DNA from: Candidatus Cloacimonadota bacterium
Lineage (GTDB): Bacteria; Cloacimonadota; Cloacimonadia; Cloacimonadales; Cloacimonadaceae
Length of the DNA stretch: 42,947 nucleotides
Direction of reading: 5' to 3'
Assembly (NCBI GenBank): GCA_023228125.1
Contig: JALOBT010000022.1
Coordinates: 1-42,947, forward strand
Numbering within the stretch: position 1 is the first letter of the stretch; every line of letters starts with the position of its first letter. The position numbers were made by a program, and so were the translations under genes. This document shows positions 25,710 through 32,449 of the stretch, piece by piece. The notes under the pieces are model-generated. The model was not told the origin of the DNA and made no database searches. It worked only from the letters and a program-made list of their open reading frames with translations.

Positions 25710-26278
25710 TCACACTTAGCAGCGGTAAATCCCGGGGGTCAAACCTGCTGGCGATTTACCGTTTTTTTGCTGAGCGAGATTTGCCGGTGGAGATTGCTGC
25801 GGCAGTCTTTACCAGCGCCAAATCCCCGGCCTGCGCAAGCTGTCGGGAGCTCGGTATTCCCACCAGGATCATTTCTGCCAGTGATATCTGTGCCTTTGAA
25901 GAAAGGCTCATCGCGCTGGCGCACAGCAAAAATGCCCAGCTCATTGCCTTATGTGGCTTTATGAGGCTGCTCAGCCCGGATTGCCTGTCTGCTTTGAAGA
26001 TCCCTGTGCTCAATATCCATCCCGCGCTTTTGCCCAAATACGGAGGCCGGGGGATGTATGGCCTGAAGGTGCATGAGGCTGTATTTGCAGCGGGGGAGAG
26101 GCTCTCCGGTGCCACCATCCACCGTGTGGATCCCATCTATGATCATGGTGAAATCCTGGCGCAAAAAGCTGTGGATATCTCAGACTGCAGTTGTCCTCAG
26201 GAGATTGCTGGCAGGGTGCTGGCCCTTGAACACGAAATTTACGCCCCGGCTATCTTAGATGAACTGCAAAAACTATAG
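25676..26278 (+). CDS. purN: Phosphoribosylglycinamide formyltransferase, PurN type
   Basis: A 200-residue folate-dependent formyltransferase of purine synthesis (GAR to FGAR). The catalytic Asn and His are in VLNIHPALLPKYGG (about 110-123) and the Asp in RVDPIYDHGEIL. The substrate loop reads SSGKSRGSNLLAI, longer than the common SGxGSNLxA. The PKYGGRGMYG form is the one typical of Bacteroidetes PurN. The start is a GTG at 25676, 34 bp inside aspS; no later start codon precedes the first conserved strand. It overlaps mtaB by 20 bp. No other purine genes are nearby. Confidence 0.88.
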   Translation: MAGSPPKIQRIITLSSGKSRGSNLLAIYRFFAERDLPVEIAAAVFTSAKSPACASCRELGIPTRIISASDICAFEERLIALAHSKNAQLIALCGFMRLLSPDCLSALKIPVLNIHPALLPKYGGRGMYGLKVHEAVFAAGERLSGATIHRVDPIYDHGEILAQKAVDISDCSCPQEIAGRVLALEHEIYAPAILDELQKL

Positions 26279-27560
26279 AATCGCCATCTCCACTTTGGGC
26301 TGCAAGGTAAATAGCTATGAATCCTCCGCCATTATCGAGAGTTTTGTGGGCTGCGAAGTCGTTGATTTTTCTCAGGATGCGGATATCTACATCATCAATA
26401 CCTGCACGGTGACGAATCGCAGCGATTACAAAAGTCGCAACCTCATCCGTAAAGCCTTAAAGAAAAAAGAGCTCAATCCCAAAGTCAAGATCGTGGTTAC
26501 CGGCTGTTTTGCGCAAAGATCACCGGATGAGATCGCCGAGATGGGTGAGATCGATTTCATTATAGACAATCAGGCCAAATTGGATATTGCCCAGATAATC
26601 TCCGGAAGAGACTATACTTTTACTGACATCATGCAGGCCCAAGACTTTGCCTACCGTCCACTTACTTCAATGCTGACTCATACCCGCGCCTTCCAGAAGA
26701 TCCAGGATGGCTGTGACTTTTACTGCTCCTACTGCGCTGTGCCCTATGGCCGCGGTCATAGCCGCTCCGCCCGCTATGAAGATGTGATCGCTCAAGCCAC
26801 TATCTTTGCCGAACAAGGCTACAAAGAGATCGTCCTGGGCGGAGTAAACATCGGCCTTTACTCATCCGTAGCGCAGGACGCCGTTCCTGCGAAAAACGAA
26901 ACCAAAGACCTCTCCTCCGTCGTCCAATCCCTGGCCAATATCCCCAAACTCGAACTCATCCGCATCTCCTCCATCGAACCGCAACTGCTCAGCCAAAAAC
27001 AAATCCACGAACTCAGCCAAATAGATAAATTCTGCCCCCACTTCCACATCGCCCTGCAAAGCGGCTCCGACCCCATCCTCCAGGCCATGGGACGCAAATA
27101 CGATATTACTCTGGTGCGTGATATGGTAGCTGAGATCCTGTCCCTATTCCCGGATGCCGCCATCGGCTTTGACGTGATCTGCGGCTTCCCCGGAGAAACT
27201 GACGCCCTGTTTAATCAAACCCTTGCTTTCCTAAACTCCCTCCCCATCTGCTATCTGCACGTCTTTTCCTTCTCAAAGCGCAAAGGCACCCCCGCCGACA
27301 CAATGCCGAATCAGGTAGATGGCAAAGTGAAAACCCAAAGAGCCGGGCTACTCACCGCCTTGTCCCTTGCCAAAAAAGAGGAATATGCTCTTTTGCTGAA
27401 GCAACAAAACCCCCTGATCCGAGGTGTGGTAGAGCTCTCCCAAAACGGCAGCAGTGAAAGCCTGAGTGATCACTATCTCAGGATCCGGGTGCCAGAAGAG
27501 CTCCCCATTGGCTCGCTGATCTCAGTGTCTGCGGATAAGCTGGAGTTTGATCTTCATTGA
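26259..27560 (+). CDS. mtaB: tRNA threonylcarbamoyladenosine methylthiotransferase MtaB
   Basis: A 433-residue radical-SAM enzyme that adds a methylthio group to t6A37 in tRNAs reading ANN codons. The N-terminal UPF0004 domain binds one 4Fe-4S cluster through Cys15 (LGCKVN), Cys49 (NTCTVT) and a TGCF cysteine near 82; the radical-SAM cluster is C152-x3-C156-x2-C159. A C-terminal TRAM-like region follows. The start overlaps purN by 20 bp. Between IVLGGVNIGLY and the LELIRISSIEP motif there are about fifteen extra residues (SSVAQDAVPAKNETK, about 202-216) encoded by a short palindromic repeat also present at 7535-7558. Codons after this point lean strongly to C in third position for about 400 bp. 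Confidence 0.94.
   Translation: MNCKNYRIAISTLGCKVNSYESSAIIESFVGCEVVDFSQDADIYIINTCTVTNRSDYKSRNLIRKALKKKELNPKVKIVVTGCFAQRSPDEIAEMGEIDFIIDNQAKLDIAQIISGRDYTFTDIMQAQDFAYRPLTSMLTHTRAFQKIQDGCDFYCSYCAVPYGRGHSRSARYEDVIAQATIFAEQGYKEIVLGGVNIGLYSSVAQDAVPAKNETKDLSSVVQSLANIPKLELIRISSIEPQLLSQKQIHELSQIDKFCPHFHIALQSGSDPILQAMGRKYDITLVRDMVAEILSLFPDAAIGFDVICGFPGETDALFNQTLAFLNSLPICYLHVFSFSKRKGTPADTMPNQVDGKVKTQRAGLLTALSLAKKEEYALLLKQQNPLIRGVVELSQNGSSESLSDHYLRIRVPEELPIGSLISVSADKLEFDLH
26867..26890. repeat. 24-bp palindromic repeat inside mtaB
   Basis: This sequence matches 22 of 24 bases at 7535-7558. GCAGGA and TCCTGC form a perfect 6-bp stem here. It is in frame and encodes V-A-Q-D-A-V-P-A in a stretch where MtaB proteins usually have a short loop, so it looks like a repeat that entered a coding region without breaking it. 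Confidence 0.55.
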
Positions 27561-27602
27561 ATATAATCCCAGCGTAAGAGCCACTTAACAAAGCATAGTC
27601 AC

Positions 27603-27667
27603 ACGGATTGTACGGATCGAACGGATTAACACGGATTTTGCGGATCAAAGGAATTACCACGGATAAA
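27603..27667. repeat. Degenerate 9-bp-period array with CGGAT core
   Basis: Units of 9 or 10 bp: ACGGATTGT, ACGGATCGA, ACGGATTAAC, ACGGATTTT, GCGGATCAA, a diverged unit, ACGGATAAA. It begins about 42 bp past the mtaB stop. From memory, CACGGATTnnCACGGAT-type repeats occur in intergenic DNA of many unrelated bacteria; this was not checked here. Confidence 0.7.
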
Positions 27668-27770
27668 GAGCATATGGGCTAATGTATCCGATTGCAGAGT
27701 TGCTGGAATTGCGGAACTGCTGGATTGGATGCGTCCCGCGTCCAGTTGTTGGATTTGCCTCGTGTAGTCG

Positions 27771-28043
27771 CGATCTTCCCCCTGCCTTGAAAGACTCCAG
27801 GTGGGGGTTTCCAACCCCCACGCCACGAAACTGCCACTCAGGACAAGACTCCTTCCTGGCCTTTCAAGGCCAGGCACCCGCAGAACAAATATACCCTCAG
27901 CCTATAATGGCGGATTTTCTATCGAAAAATCAGGTGTCGTCCTCCGCTGCGCTCCGGACTCGGGAATCCATCTGCCAGCCACCCCAGTAGTCACCTGCTG
28001 GGCTATTGGCATTCGCCTTTCGCCCTACCGGCTATCTGAAATG
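27771..28043. repeat. Hairpin-rich 275-bp repeat element, copy 1
   Basis: This stretch matches 29561-29839 along its whole length in the same orientation, at roughly 85% identity by eye. It holds three hairpins in fixed order: 27801-27821 (GTGGGGG..CCCCCAC), 27855-27874 (CCTGGCC..GGCCAGG) and 27983-28002 (CCCAGTAG..CTGCTGGG). All three are kept in copy 2, one with a compensatory base-pair swap. It is not open in any convincing frame. Confidence 0.85.
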
Positions 28044-28189
28044 TCGTTCCGATGGGACTCAGATGGTGCGTGGTTTGTTGCCTGCTATCTGAAATGCCGT
28101 CCCTACAGGATTCAATTTGCTGTGTATTCATGGTTTGCTATCTGAAATGCCGTCCCTATGGGACTCAGATGGTGCGTGGTTTGTTGCCT
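28031..28189. repeat. 53-bp tandem repeat, three copies
   Basis: Three head-to-tail units of exactly 53 bp start at 28031, 28084 and 28137, each opening GCTATCTGAAATG and holding a small dyad like GTCCCTATGGGAC. Units 1 and 3 are nearly identical; unit 2 differs in its second half. A partial unit follows. A degenerate single unit closes copy 2 of the hairpin element (from 29825), and a lone related dyad lies at about 29481-29494. There are no unique spacers, so this is not a CRISPR. Confidence 0.85.
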
Positions 28190-28234
28190 GCTGGTGCCAT
28201 CTGAACTGCTATGCATAGGCCCTTGTGATAACTC

Positions 28235-28326
28235 TAAAGCGACCCCAGTAAAAGTAAAACAGCCTGACAGATAGCAAGATATAGTGTGCGCAAAGCTGGT
28301 AGGCCAAAGCAGGAAGGGTCGCTTTA
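28235..28326. mobile_element. Possible miniature inverted-repeat element
   Basis: TAAAGCGACCC (28235-28245) and GGGTCGCTTTA (28316-28326) are exact reverse complements 70 bp apart, with two further matching outer bases (CT/AG) after one mismatch. The internal 70 bp shows no gene. The layout suits a MITE or the remains of an IS, but no target-site duplication was seen. Confidence 0.35.
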
Positions 28327-28347
28327 AAGCCAAAACAATCCCTGCGC

Positions 28348-28384
28348 CTGTTTTGACTTTCGACCGATGTCTGTTTTGACTTTC
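28348..28384. mobile_element. Possible IS21-like terminal remnant A
   Basis: CTGTTTTGACTTTC occurs at 28348-28361 and again at 28371-28384, a 23-bp period. Repeated short motifs within an end are characteristic of IS21-family termini. No transposase genes remain nearby, so at most this is a solo end. Confidence 0.3.
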
Positions 28385-28656
28385 ATTTTTGATCTGGCCG
28401 ATAAGCTTCAGATTGTCCTGTATCTTTCATTATTCCAGCAAACTACAAATTATTCCCAAACCAAAAATGAGAGTTAAAACAGAGAATTAGCAGAGAATTA
28501 GCAATGTCCATAAGCTGACATTTGAATTGCCCACATAATCTATATCTTCCCAATGCTGTGTTCAGTAAAGCGGAAACAGCTCATATCATCGATATGCTCA
28601 CTCTTTCATGCTAAGCCGCACATCCTAATGTATATATTCCTGCACAAGAGATTCTC

Positions 28657-28698
28657 TAATCATTCCCTAATCGGATTAAGGAATCATTAAGGAATCAT
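28657..28698. promoter_or_regulatory. Imperfect dyad with tandem 11-mer upstream of the 148-aa gene
   Basis: TAAGGAATCAT occurs twice in tandem (28677-28687, 28688-28698) and its near-complement ATCATTCCCTA lies just before it, giving a dyad of about 15 bp per arm with two mismatches. It lies 170 bp upstream of the gene at 28868; a TTGACA follows at 28725-28730. This could be an operator, but that is a guess from position. Confidence 0.3.
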
Positions 28699-28867
28699 TA
28701 GTGGAGTATAAGAAACATTAGGCATTGACAAAATAACAGCTTTTGATAGTTTGTAGCTGGCTTGCGAGCAAGTGAGTGTTGAAGGGGCTGGATTCCAGCC
28801 TCCGCGGAATAAATGCTGATCGTAAGTCACACAAAAATATAATAAATACAAAGATAGGAGTTTTACA

Positions 28868-29314
28868 ATGAAAGCTACTTTCAGTCGTGGCATCGGGGCC
28901 TATTCGGGGAAAATGGATGGCGTGGTATTCTGCTATTATCGCAGAGAGGGTGTGGTTTTGGTGCGCAAATACACATATCCCAAGCTTACGGAAAATAATC
29001 ACCGCTTGGGGTCTGTCACCACCAATCTGCATGCGCTAAAGCCTGCGGATGGTTACAAAAACGATATGCGAACGTATCTGGGACGCTACAATGCTTTGAA
29101 GCAGAATGAAGGCAGATACATCCGCTCCTGGGTGAATCTTTATCTCAAGCTGATGCGCACTATGGCAAAGCAGGACAGCACTATCGATCTCATCACCCTC
29201 ACGCGAGAGGATATCTTTACGAAAGATCTGCCCTGCATCAGTGTGAAAAAAGCTGTGGAAGCAGGTCTCTTGCCTAAGGTTTACGATTGGCAGCATTTGG
29301 ATAGGGAGATGTAG
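28868..29314 (+). CDS. Hypothetical 148-aa protein, orphan in the repeat region
   Basis: A small soluble protein preceded by a good ribosome site (AGGAG, 8 nt before ATG). The first 50 residues (GIGAYSGKMDGVVFCYY.. then VLVRKYTYPKLTENNH) resemble a GKxDGVVxxxxxGxxxVRxYxxP pattern that I associate with short uncharacterised or phage-like bacterial proteins such as DUF6266-type ones; this link is weak. The rest is basic, with a helical YLKLMRTMAKQ and a charged end. It stands alone between the two copies of the hairpin element with long non-coding flanks. Codon use looks normal and the frame is clean, so it is probably real. Function unknown. Confidence 0.7.
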   Translation: MKATFSRGIGAYSGKMDGVVFCYYRREGVVLVRKYTYPKLTENNHRLGSVTTNLHALKPADGYKNDMRTYLGRYNALKQNEGRYIRSWVNLYLKLMRTMAKQDSTIDLITLTREDIFTKDLPCISVKKAVEAGLLPKVYDWQHLDREM

Positions 29315-29417
29315 AGAAACATAGCGGAGCATCAATATAGGTATAAAGAGGGAAGCTCGTGAAATTCATATTGACAGGAAAAAAGGTCTTGAATACAATG
29401 TAAACATAAGGGAAATC

Positions 29418-29453
29418 GTGGTGCACTTTTTACCGCCAAAAGTGGTGCACTTT
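29418..29453. mobile_element. Possible IS21-like terminal remnant B
   Basis: GTGGTGCACTTT occurs at 29418-29429 and 29442-29453 (24-bp period), followed by AAATTGACATTTACA. Doubled TGGTGCACTTT-type motifs next to an AATTGACA tail are what I recall from IS21-family ends. No istA/istB-like gene is present in the window, so this would be a solo remnant. Confidence 0.4.
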
Positions 29454-29560
29454 AAATTGACATTTACAAACTGAAATAGTGTCCCGATAGGACTCATTAG
29501 GGTATTTGTTTGGGATTTTATCAGGAATACCAGATCTGCATCTCCGATTGGCTCTCTAAA

Positions 29561-29839
29561 CGATCTTCCTTGAAAGACTCCAGGTGGCGGGTTTTAACCG
29601 CCACGCTACGAGGCTGTCACCTGGATCAAGACTCCTTCCTGGCTTTTGAAGGCCAGGCACCCGTAGCTATATGAACCGATATACCCCAGCCTATAACGGC
29701 GCATCCTCTATTGAAGGAAAAGATCAGGTGTCGTCCTGTGCTGCGCTCCGGACTCGAGGATCCATCTGCCCGCCACCCCAGCAGTCACCTGCTGGGCTAT
29801 TGGAATTTGCCTGTCGTCCTACCGGCTATCTAAAATACC
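29561..29839. repeat. Hairpin-rich 275-bp repeat element, copy 2
   Basis: This is a direct repeat of 27771-28043, 1.79 kb downstream. The three hairpins are at 29584-29604 (GTGGCGG..CCGCCAC), 29638-29657 (CCTGGCT..GGCCAGG) and 29777-29796 (CCCAGCAG..CTGCTGGG). Compared with copy 1, hairpin 1 has a G-C to C-G swap that keeps pairing; hairpins 2 and 3 differ only by changes between a Watson-Crick pair and a G-T pair. Confidence 0.85.
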
Positions 29840-30102
29840 ATGCGCTTGAGGTGGGTGTTTGCCAGGATTCTATCTGAAACGCAGCATCTACAACACTCCA
29901 AGACTCCTGCACTCCAAAACCTTCCCCCCTCCCAATCCAATCATTCCGCTTTTCAAAGAAAACGAATAGACAGATTACCAAGGTCGTCATATTGGACCGT
30001 CTCACCTGCAGATAAACTGATCAGCAAAAATAAAAGTTGACCGATTCAAGCTATGATAAGATTTTGTTTTAAAGAAGGAATTATACAGTTTGGAGTGAAG
30101 AA

Positions 30103-30264
30103 ATGCTGAAATACATATTGGCTGCATGCTTGAATGATCTGCAAAAGACCATAATCCGAGTTATTGATAGAAAAGAGTCGCTCTTTCACTGTTTTAAAGA
30201 CCACAAAGGTAAAGCTCTTGCCTTACTTGCTGAGGAGGTGAAATGGATTGGATTGAAAAATTAG
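30103..30264 (+). CDS. Small hypothetical protein (53 aa)
   Basis: A 53-codon frame with a GGAG ribosome site 7 nt before its ATG, ending 22 bp inside the next gene. The product (opening MLKYILAACLNDLQKTIIRV, ending VKWIGLKN) is helical-looking and mildly basic; I recognise no family. Its spacing, ribosome site and overlap suggest it is the first cistron of a three-gene unit with the DUF6978-like and DUF1828-like genes, as small partners often are. It could also be a leader peptide or chance. Confidence 0.45.
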   Translation: MLKYILAACLNDLQKTIIRVIDRKESLFHCFKDHKGKALALLAEEVKWIGLKN

Positions 30265-30734
30265 ATGGATACAGCTTGGATGATCTGCTACAGGCAGAAA
30301 AGCAGATTGTAGCCAAAGAACCTAAGTCAGGCTTTAAAGAGGAATTCAATCATTTTAAAACTGATTTAGAGCTTGAAGCTATATCCATAAAAGCCAGATA
30401 CCGCATGTTTATAAGGCAGAATAAGACCTATCCGGAAAACTTCAGCATAGGCTTGGAGTATTATGGGCCCCAAGGTACAGTGAAGTTAATCAGATTTAAT
30501 GGTGCCCACAAGCGAATCGAAGACAAGATCGATGACCACCATTACAACTATCATATCCATTTTGAGACTGGCGAAGAAGAAAGCCTAAATACACTCCAGA
30601 CCACTGAGAATACCAAAGAATACTCTGATCTTTCCAGTGCAATAAAGTACTCAATGGATAGATTGTGCATAACAAATTATTCGGGCTACTTCCCGGAGAT
30701 AGACCAATTAGTTATCGATTTGGAGGAAGCATGA
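30243..30734 (+). CDS. DUF6978-like protein
   Basis: A 163-residue acidic protein with a ribosome site GAGGAGG just before its ATG. The central pattern (IKARYRMFIRQNKTYPENF then SIGLEYYGPQGTVKLIRFNG.H and a His-rich HHYNYHIHFETGEE) fits my memory of the DUF6978 family, often found beside DUF1828 genes in accessory regions. It overlaps the DUF1828-like gene by 4 nt (ATGA), so the pair is translationally coupled. No biochemical role is known to me; a toxin-antitoxin or anti-phage role is a guess from context only. Confidence 0.65.
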   Translation: MDWIEKLDGYSLDDLLQAEKQIVAKEPKSGFKEEFNHFKTDLELEAISIKARYRMFIRQNKTYPENFSIGLEYYGPQGTVKLIRFNGAHKRIEDKIDDHHYNYHIHFETGEEESLNTLQTTENTKEYSDLSSAIKYSMDRLCITNYSGYFPEIDQLVIDLEEA

Positions 30735-31486
30735 AGAAAATCATTGAACAACTTCACAATCAGGTCAGACATAATATTAACACTAGGCCCATCACAGAGA
30801 GCAAATTTCAGGTGTGGCTACCGGTTTATTATGAAGATGGAGATATGGTCGATATATTCGTTGAATCTATGCAGGATAAATCATACAAGATCACAGACAG
30901 TGGCATGACGGTAATGAAGTTAAGCTATAATTATGATATAAATACCGACAATAAAAAGAAGATTCTGAATCAGATTATTGAGTCTAATGGCTTATCCATT
31001 GAAAACGGTACCTTGATCAAAGTGGTTCATATTGATGCCCTGTATAAAGAGCTGGTCAGATTTAGCAACACAATCATGCGGATATCTACCATGTCCTATT
31101 TTAAGAGAGAGATGATTAAAAACATGTTTTATGAGCTTTTTGACGAATATGTGACAGAACAGATCAGCCCCTTGTTTGCTGTGGAGAAGCAGTTTATGCC
31201 TATTCCTGGGAAAGAGGAATATGCCGTAGATTACCGAATTCTGGGGAATAGGGATATCTATCTTTATGCAGTGAAGGACAGCTCCAAGGCTCGCTTGGTT
31301 ACGATATGCGAACAAACTTTTAAGCTAAATAAAATCGATTCGGATAGTATCATTGTATATGAAGATTTTAGCTCTATCCAGACTAAGGATCAGAAGCGGA
31401 TCTTGAATGCAACTGGCAAACAATTTACCTCTATGGATGAGTTTCAGATTAATGGGATTGATTATCTGAGGAAGAGGATAGCATAA
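30731..31486 (+). CDS. DUF1828 domain protein
   Basis: A 251-residue protein from the ATG at 30731, which has a GGAGG ribosome site and overlaps the previous stop by 4 nt; a longer frame upstream is inside the preceding gene. The N-terminal part (about 20-110) reads WLPVYYEDGDMVDIFV then YKITDSGMTVMKLS, the typical DUF1828 pattern of a polar edge strand followed by a T-D-x-G turn. The C-terminal half (about 150-245) has an AVDYRI..IYLYAVKDSSKARLV core that could be a DUF1829-like or nuclease-like fold; no catalytic triad is evident. Likely partner of the DUF6978-like protein. Confidence 0.7.
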   Translation: MKKIIEQLHNQVRHNINTRPITESKFQVWLPVYYEDGDMVDIFVESMQDKSYKITDSGMTVMKLSYNYDINTDNKKKILNQIIESNGLSIENGTLIKVVHIDALYKELVRFSNTIMRISTMSYFKREMIKNMFYELFDEYVTEQISPLFAVEKQFMPIPGKEEYAVDYRILGNRDIYLYAVKDSSKARLVTICEQTFKLNKIDSDSIIVYEDFSSIQTKDQKRILNATGKQFTSMDEFQINGIDYLRKRIA

Positions 31487-31750
31487 AAGCAATCCGTAGT
31501 GGTGAAACCATAACCCTGTGTTTGTGACAAGAGTTAAGGTTATGACCACGTAAGATCCGGTTGGTAAATATATTAGGATAGTCTCAGGCCATCGTAAAAA
31601 GGTAGAAACAAAAATAGAGCTTGACTGAAAACGCAAAGATGAAAAACCTTGTAAGAGCTCATATGACTTTAGATAAATTGCAAGAACGAGAACTTATCAT
31701 GTTCTCAAATAGTCGTGAAATTATGAGTTGGAATTTACAACAACCTTTGA
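31487..31750. other. Spacer with a 12-bp bulged dyad and decayed coding traces
   Basis: This region holds an inverted repeat: GTGGT (31499-31503) plus CATAACC (31509-31515) pair with GGTTATGACCAC (31538-31549), leaving a 5-nt bulge; no T-run follows. From about 31664 a plus-strand frame reads MTLDKLQERELIMFSNSREI and then hits stops, which looks like broken coding sequence upstream of the fragment that follows. Confidence 0.45.
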
Positions 31751-32134
31751 GACGTCACTGAAACGGCACTGGGTGTCGATAGTATAAGAATTGAATTGGC
31801 TCATTGTGATGAAAAGAAAAAATACATTGAAGGCAGAAAGCCATACTATTTCTTGTCAAAACCCCTGTCAGTAATTACAAATCAGAAAATAGAATATAGT
31901 AAAATCAAAGGGTTAAAAAAAGCTAACTATCTGGATATGATAACACAGACAATTGATGACCATGGACAATTAAACAGAGCTGAAATCAACAAACTCTTGT
32001 GGGAAATCCTTCCTTCACACCTTACAAATGAACAGAAAAACAACTTAATTCACAGATATCTTTCTGAGTTAAGGGAAAAAGGAATCATTGTGAATATGGG
32101 CTCAAAGAAATACCCTGTATGGGAAAGACAATAG
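31751..32134 (+). pseudogene. C-terminal remnant of an AlbA_2/COG2865-type ATP-binding protein
   Basis: The frame is open from 31751 after a TGA, with no proper start (the first usable codon is TTG at 31796). It encodes GVDSIRIELAHCDEKKKYIEG..PYYFLSK, then a winged-helix-like tail: TIDDHGQLNRAEINKLLWEI, LPSHLTNEQKNNLIHRYLSEL and REKGIIVNMGSKKYPVWER. That tail matches what I know of the C-terminus of AlbA_2 (Schlafen-like) putative transcriptional regulators, normally over 400 residues. Only the last quarter remains, so this is probably a decayed gene. It could still be expressed as a small DNA-binding protein. Confidence 0.5.
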
Positions 32135-32449
32135 AAACGCCGTTTTTATACATTAAGAATACACGGAACATACTGTGTTACAGGGATATGCTTAAGTCTT
32201 ACATCAATAGAAATGTCATTAAATAAAGACAATAAGATGCTTATCAGAACCAGCGTTGATACTGCTAAGTCAGGTCCCAAATGTTGGTGTAAATTCAACT
32301 CATGGTAATACGCGCACTCGCTTAATATGAGAGAAAGCCACAGATAAAAATCATGAGAATCAGCTACCTTGGTAATCAGGCTGGGGAAACGGGGGGACAT
32401 GAACACAGATCACACTTGACAAGTATTGCCCTCCAGTTAAAAGGGTAAA
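32135..32449. other. Upstream region of the HD phosphodiesterase gene
   Basis: This 315-bp stretch holds no gene that I can support. It contains a small dyad (ACAC..GTGT near 32161-32178) and a TTGACA at 32416-32421 about 30 bp before the next gene, too close for a standard promoter-leader arrangement unless the leader is very short. A minus-strand frame here has no recognisable content. Confidence 0.45.

Larger units (their letters stand above)
27561..28867. other. Long non-coding accessory stretch rich in repeats
   Basis: This 1.3-kb gap after mtaB has no coding region I can support. From left to right it holds a 9-bp-period CGGAT array, the first copy of a hairpin-rich 275-bp element, a 53-bp tandem repeat, a long spaced inverted repeat, a doubled 14-mer like an IS21 end, a tandem AGAGAATTAGC (28481-28502), a dyad at 28657-28698, and the upstream region of the 148-aa gene. 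Frames of about 100 codons here run through the repeats and look spurious. Confidence 0.7.
29315..30102. other. Non-coding repeat-bearing stretch
   Basis: This 790-bp gap holds a doubled GTGGTGCACTTT like an IS21 end (29418-29453), a small dyad related to the 53-bp repeat (29481-29494), copy 2 of the hairpin element (29561-29839) and an A+T-rich lead-in to the next operon. Short plus-strand frames at 29671 and 29840 run through the repeat and lack ribosome sites, so they are not called. Confidence 0.65.

Noticed and set aside
27682..28145. Plus-strand frames of about 100 codons after mtaB
   Set aside because: They run through the hairpin element and tandem repeat, contain low-complexity translation of repeats, and have no ribosome sites.
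28031..28189. CRISPR array
   Set aside because: The 53-bp units are directly adjacent with no unique spacers, there are only three, and no cas genes are present.
29671..30040. Two short plus-strand frames after copy 2 of the hairpin element
   Set aside because: They are translations of the repeat or of a pyrimidine-rich spacer, without ribosome sites or family resemblance.
31325..31636. Minus-strand frame of 103 codons over the end of the DUF1828-like gene
   Set aside because: Mostly antisense to a coupled plus-strand gene; the product has no recognisable features.
32146..32406. Minus-strand frame of 86 codons upstream of the HD phosphodiesterase gene
   Set aside because: No clear ribosome site, no family resemblance, isolated orientation; treated as non-coding.
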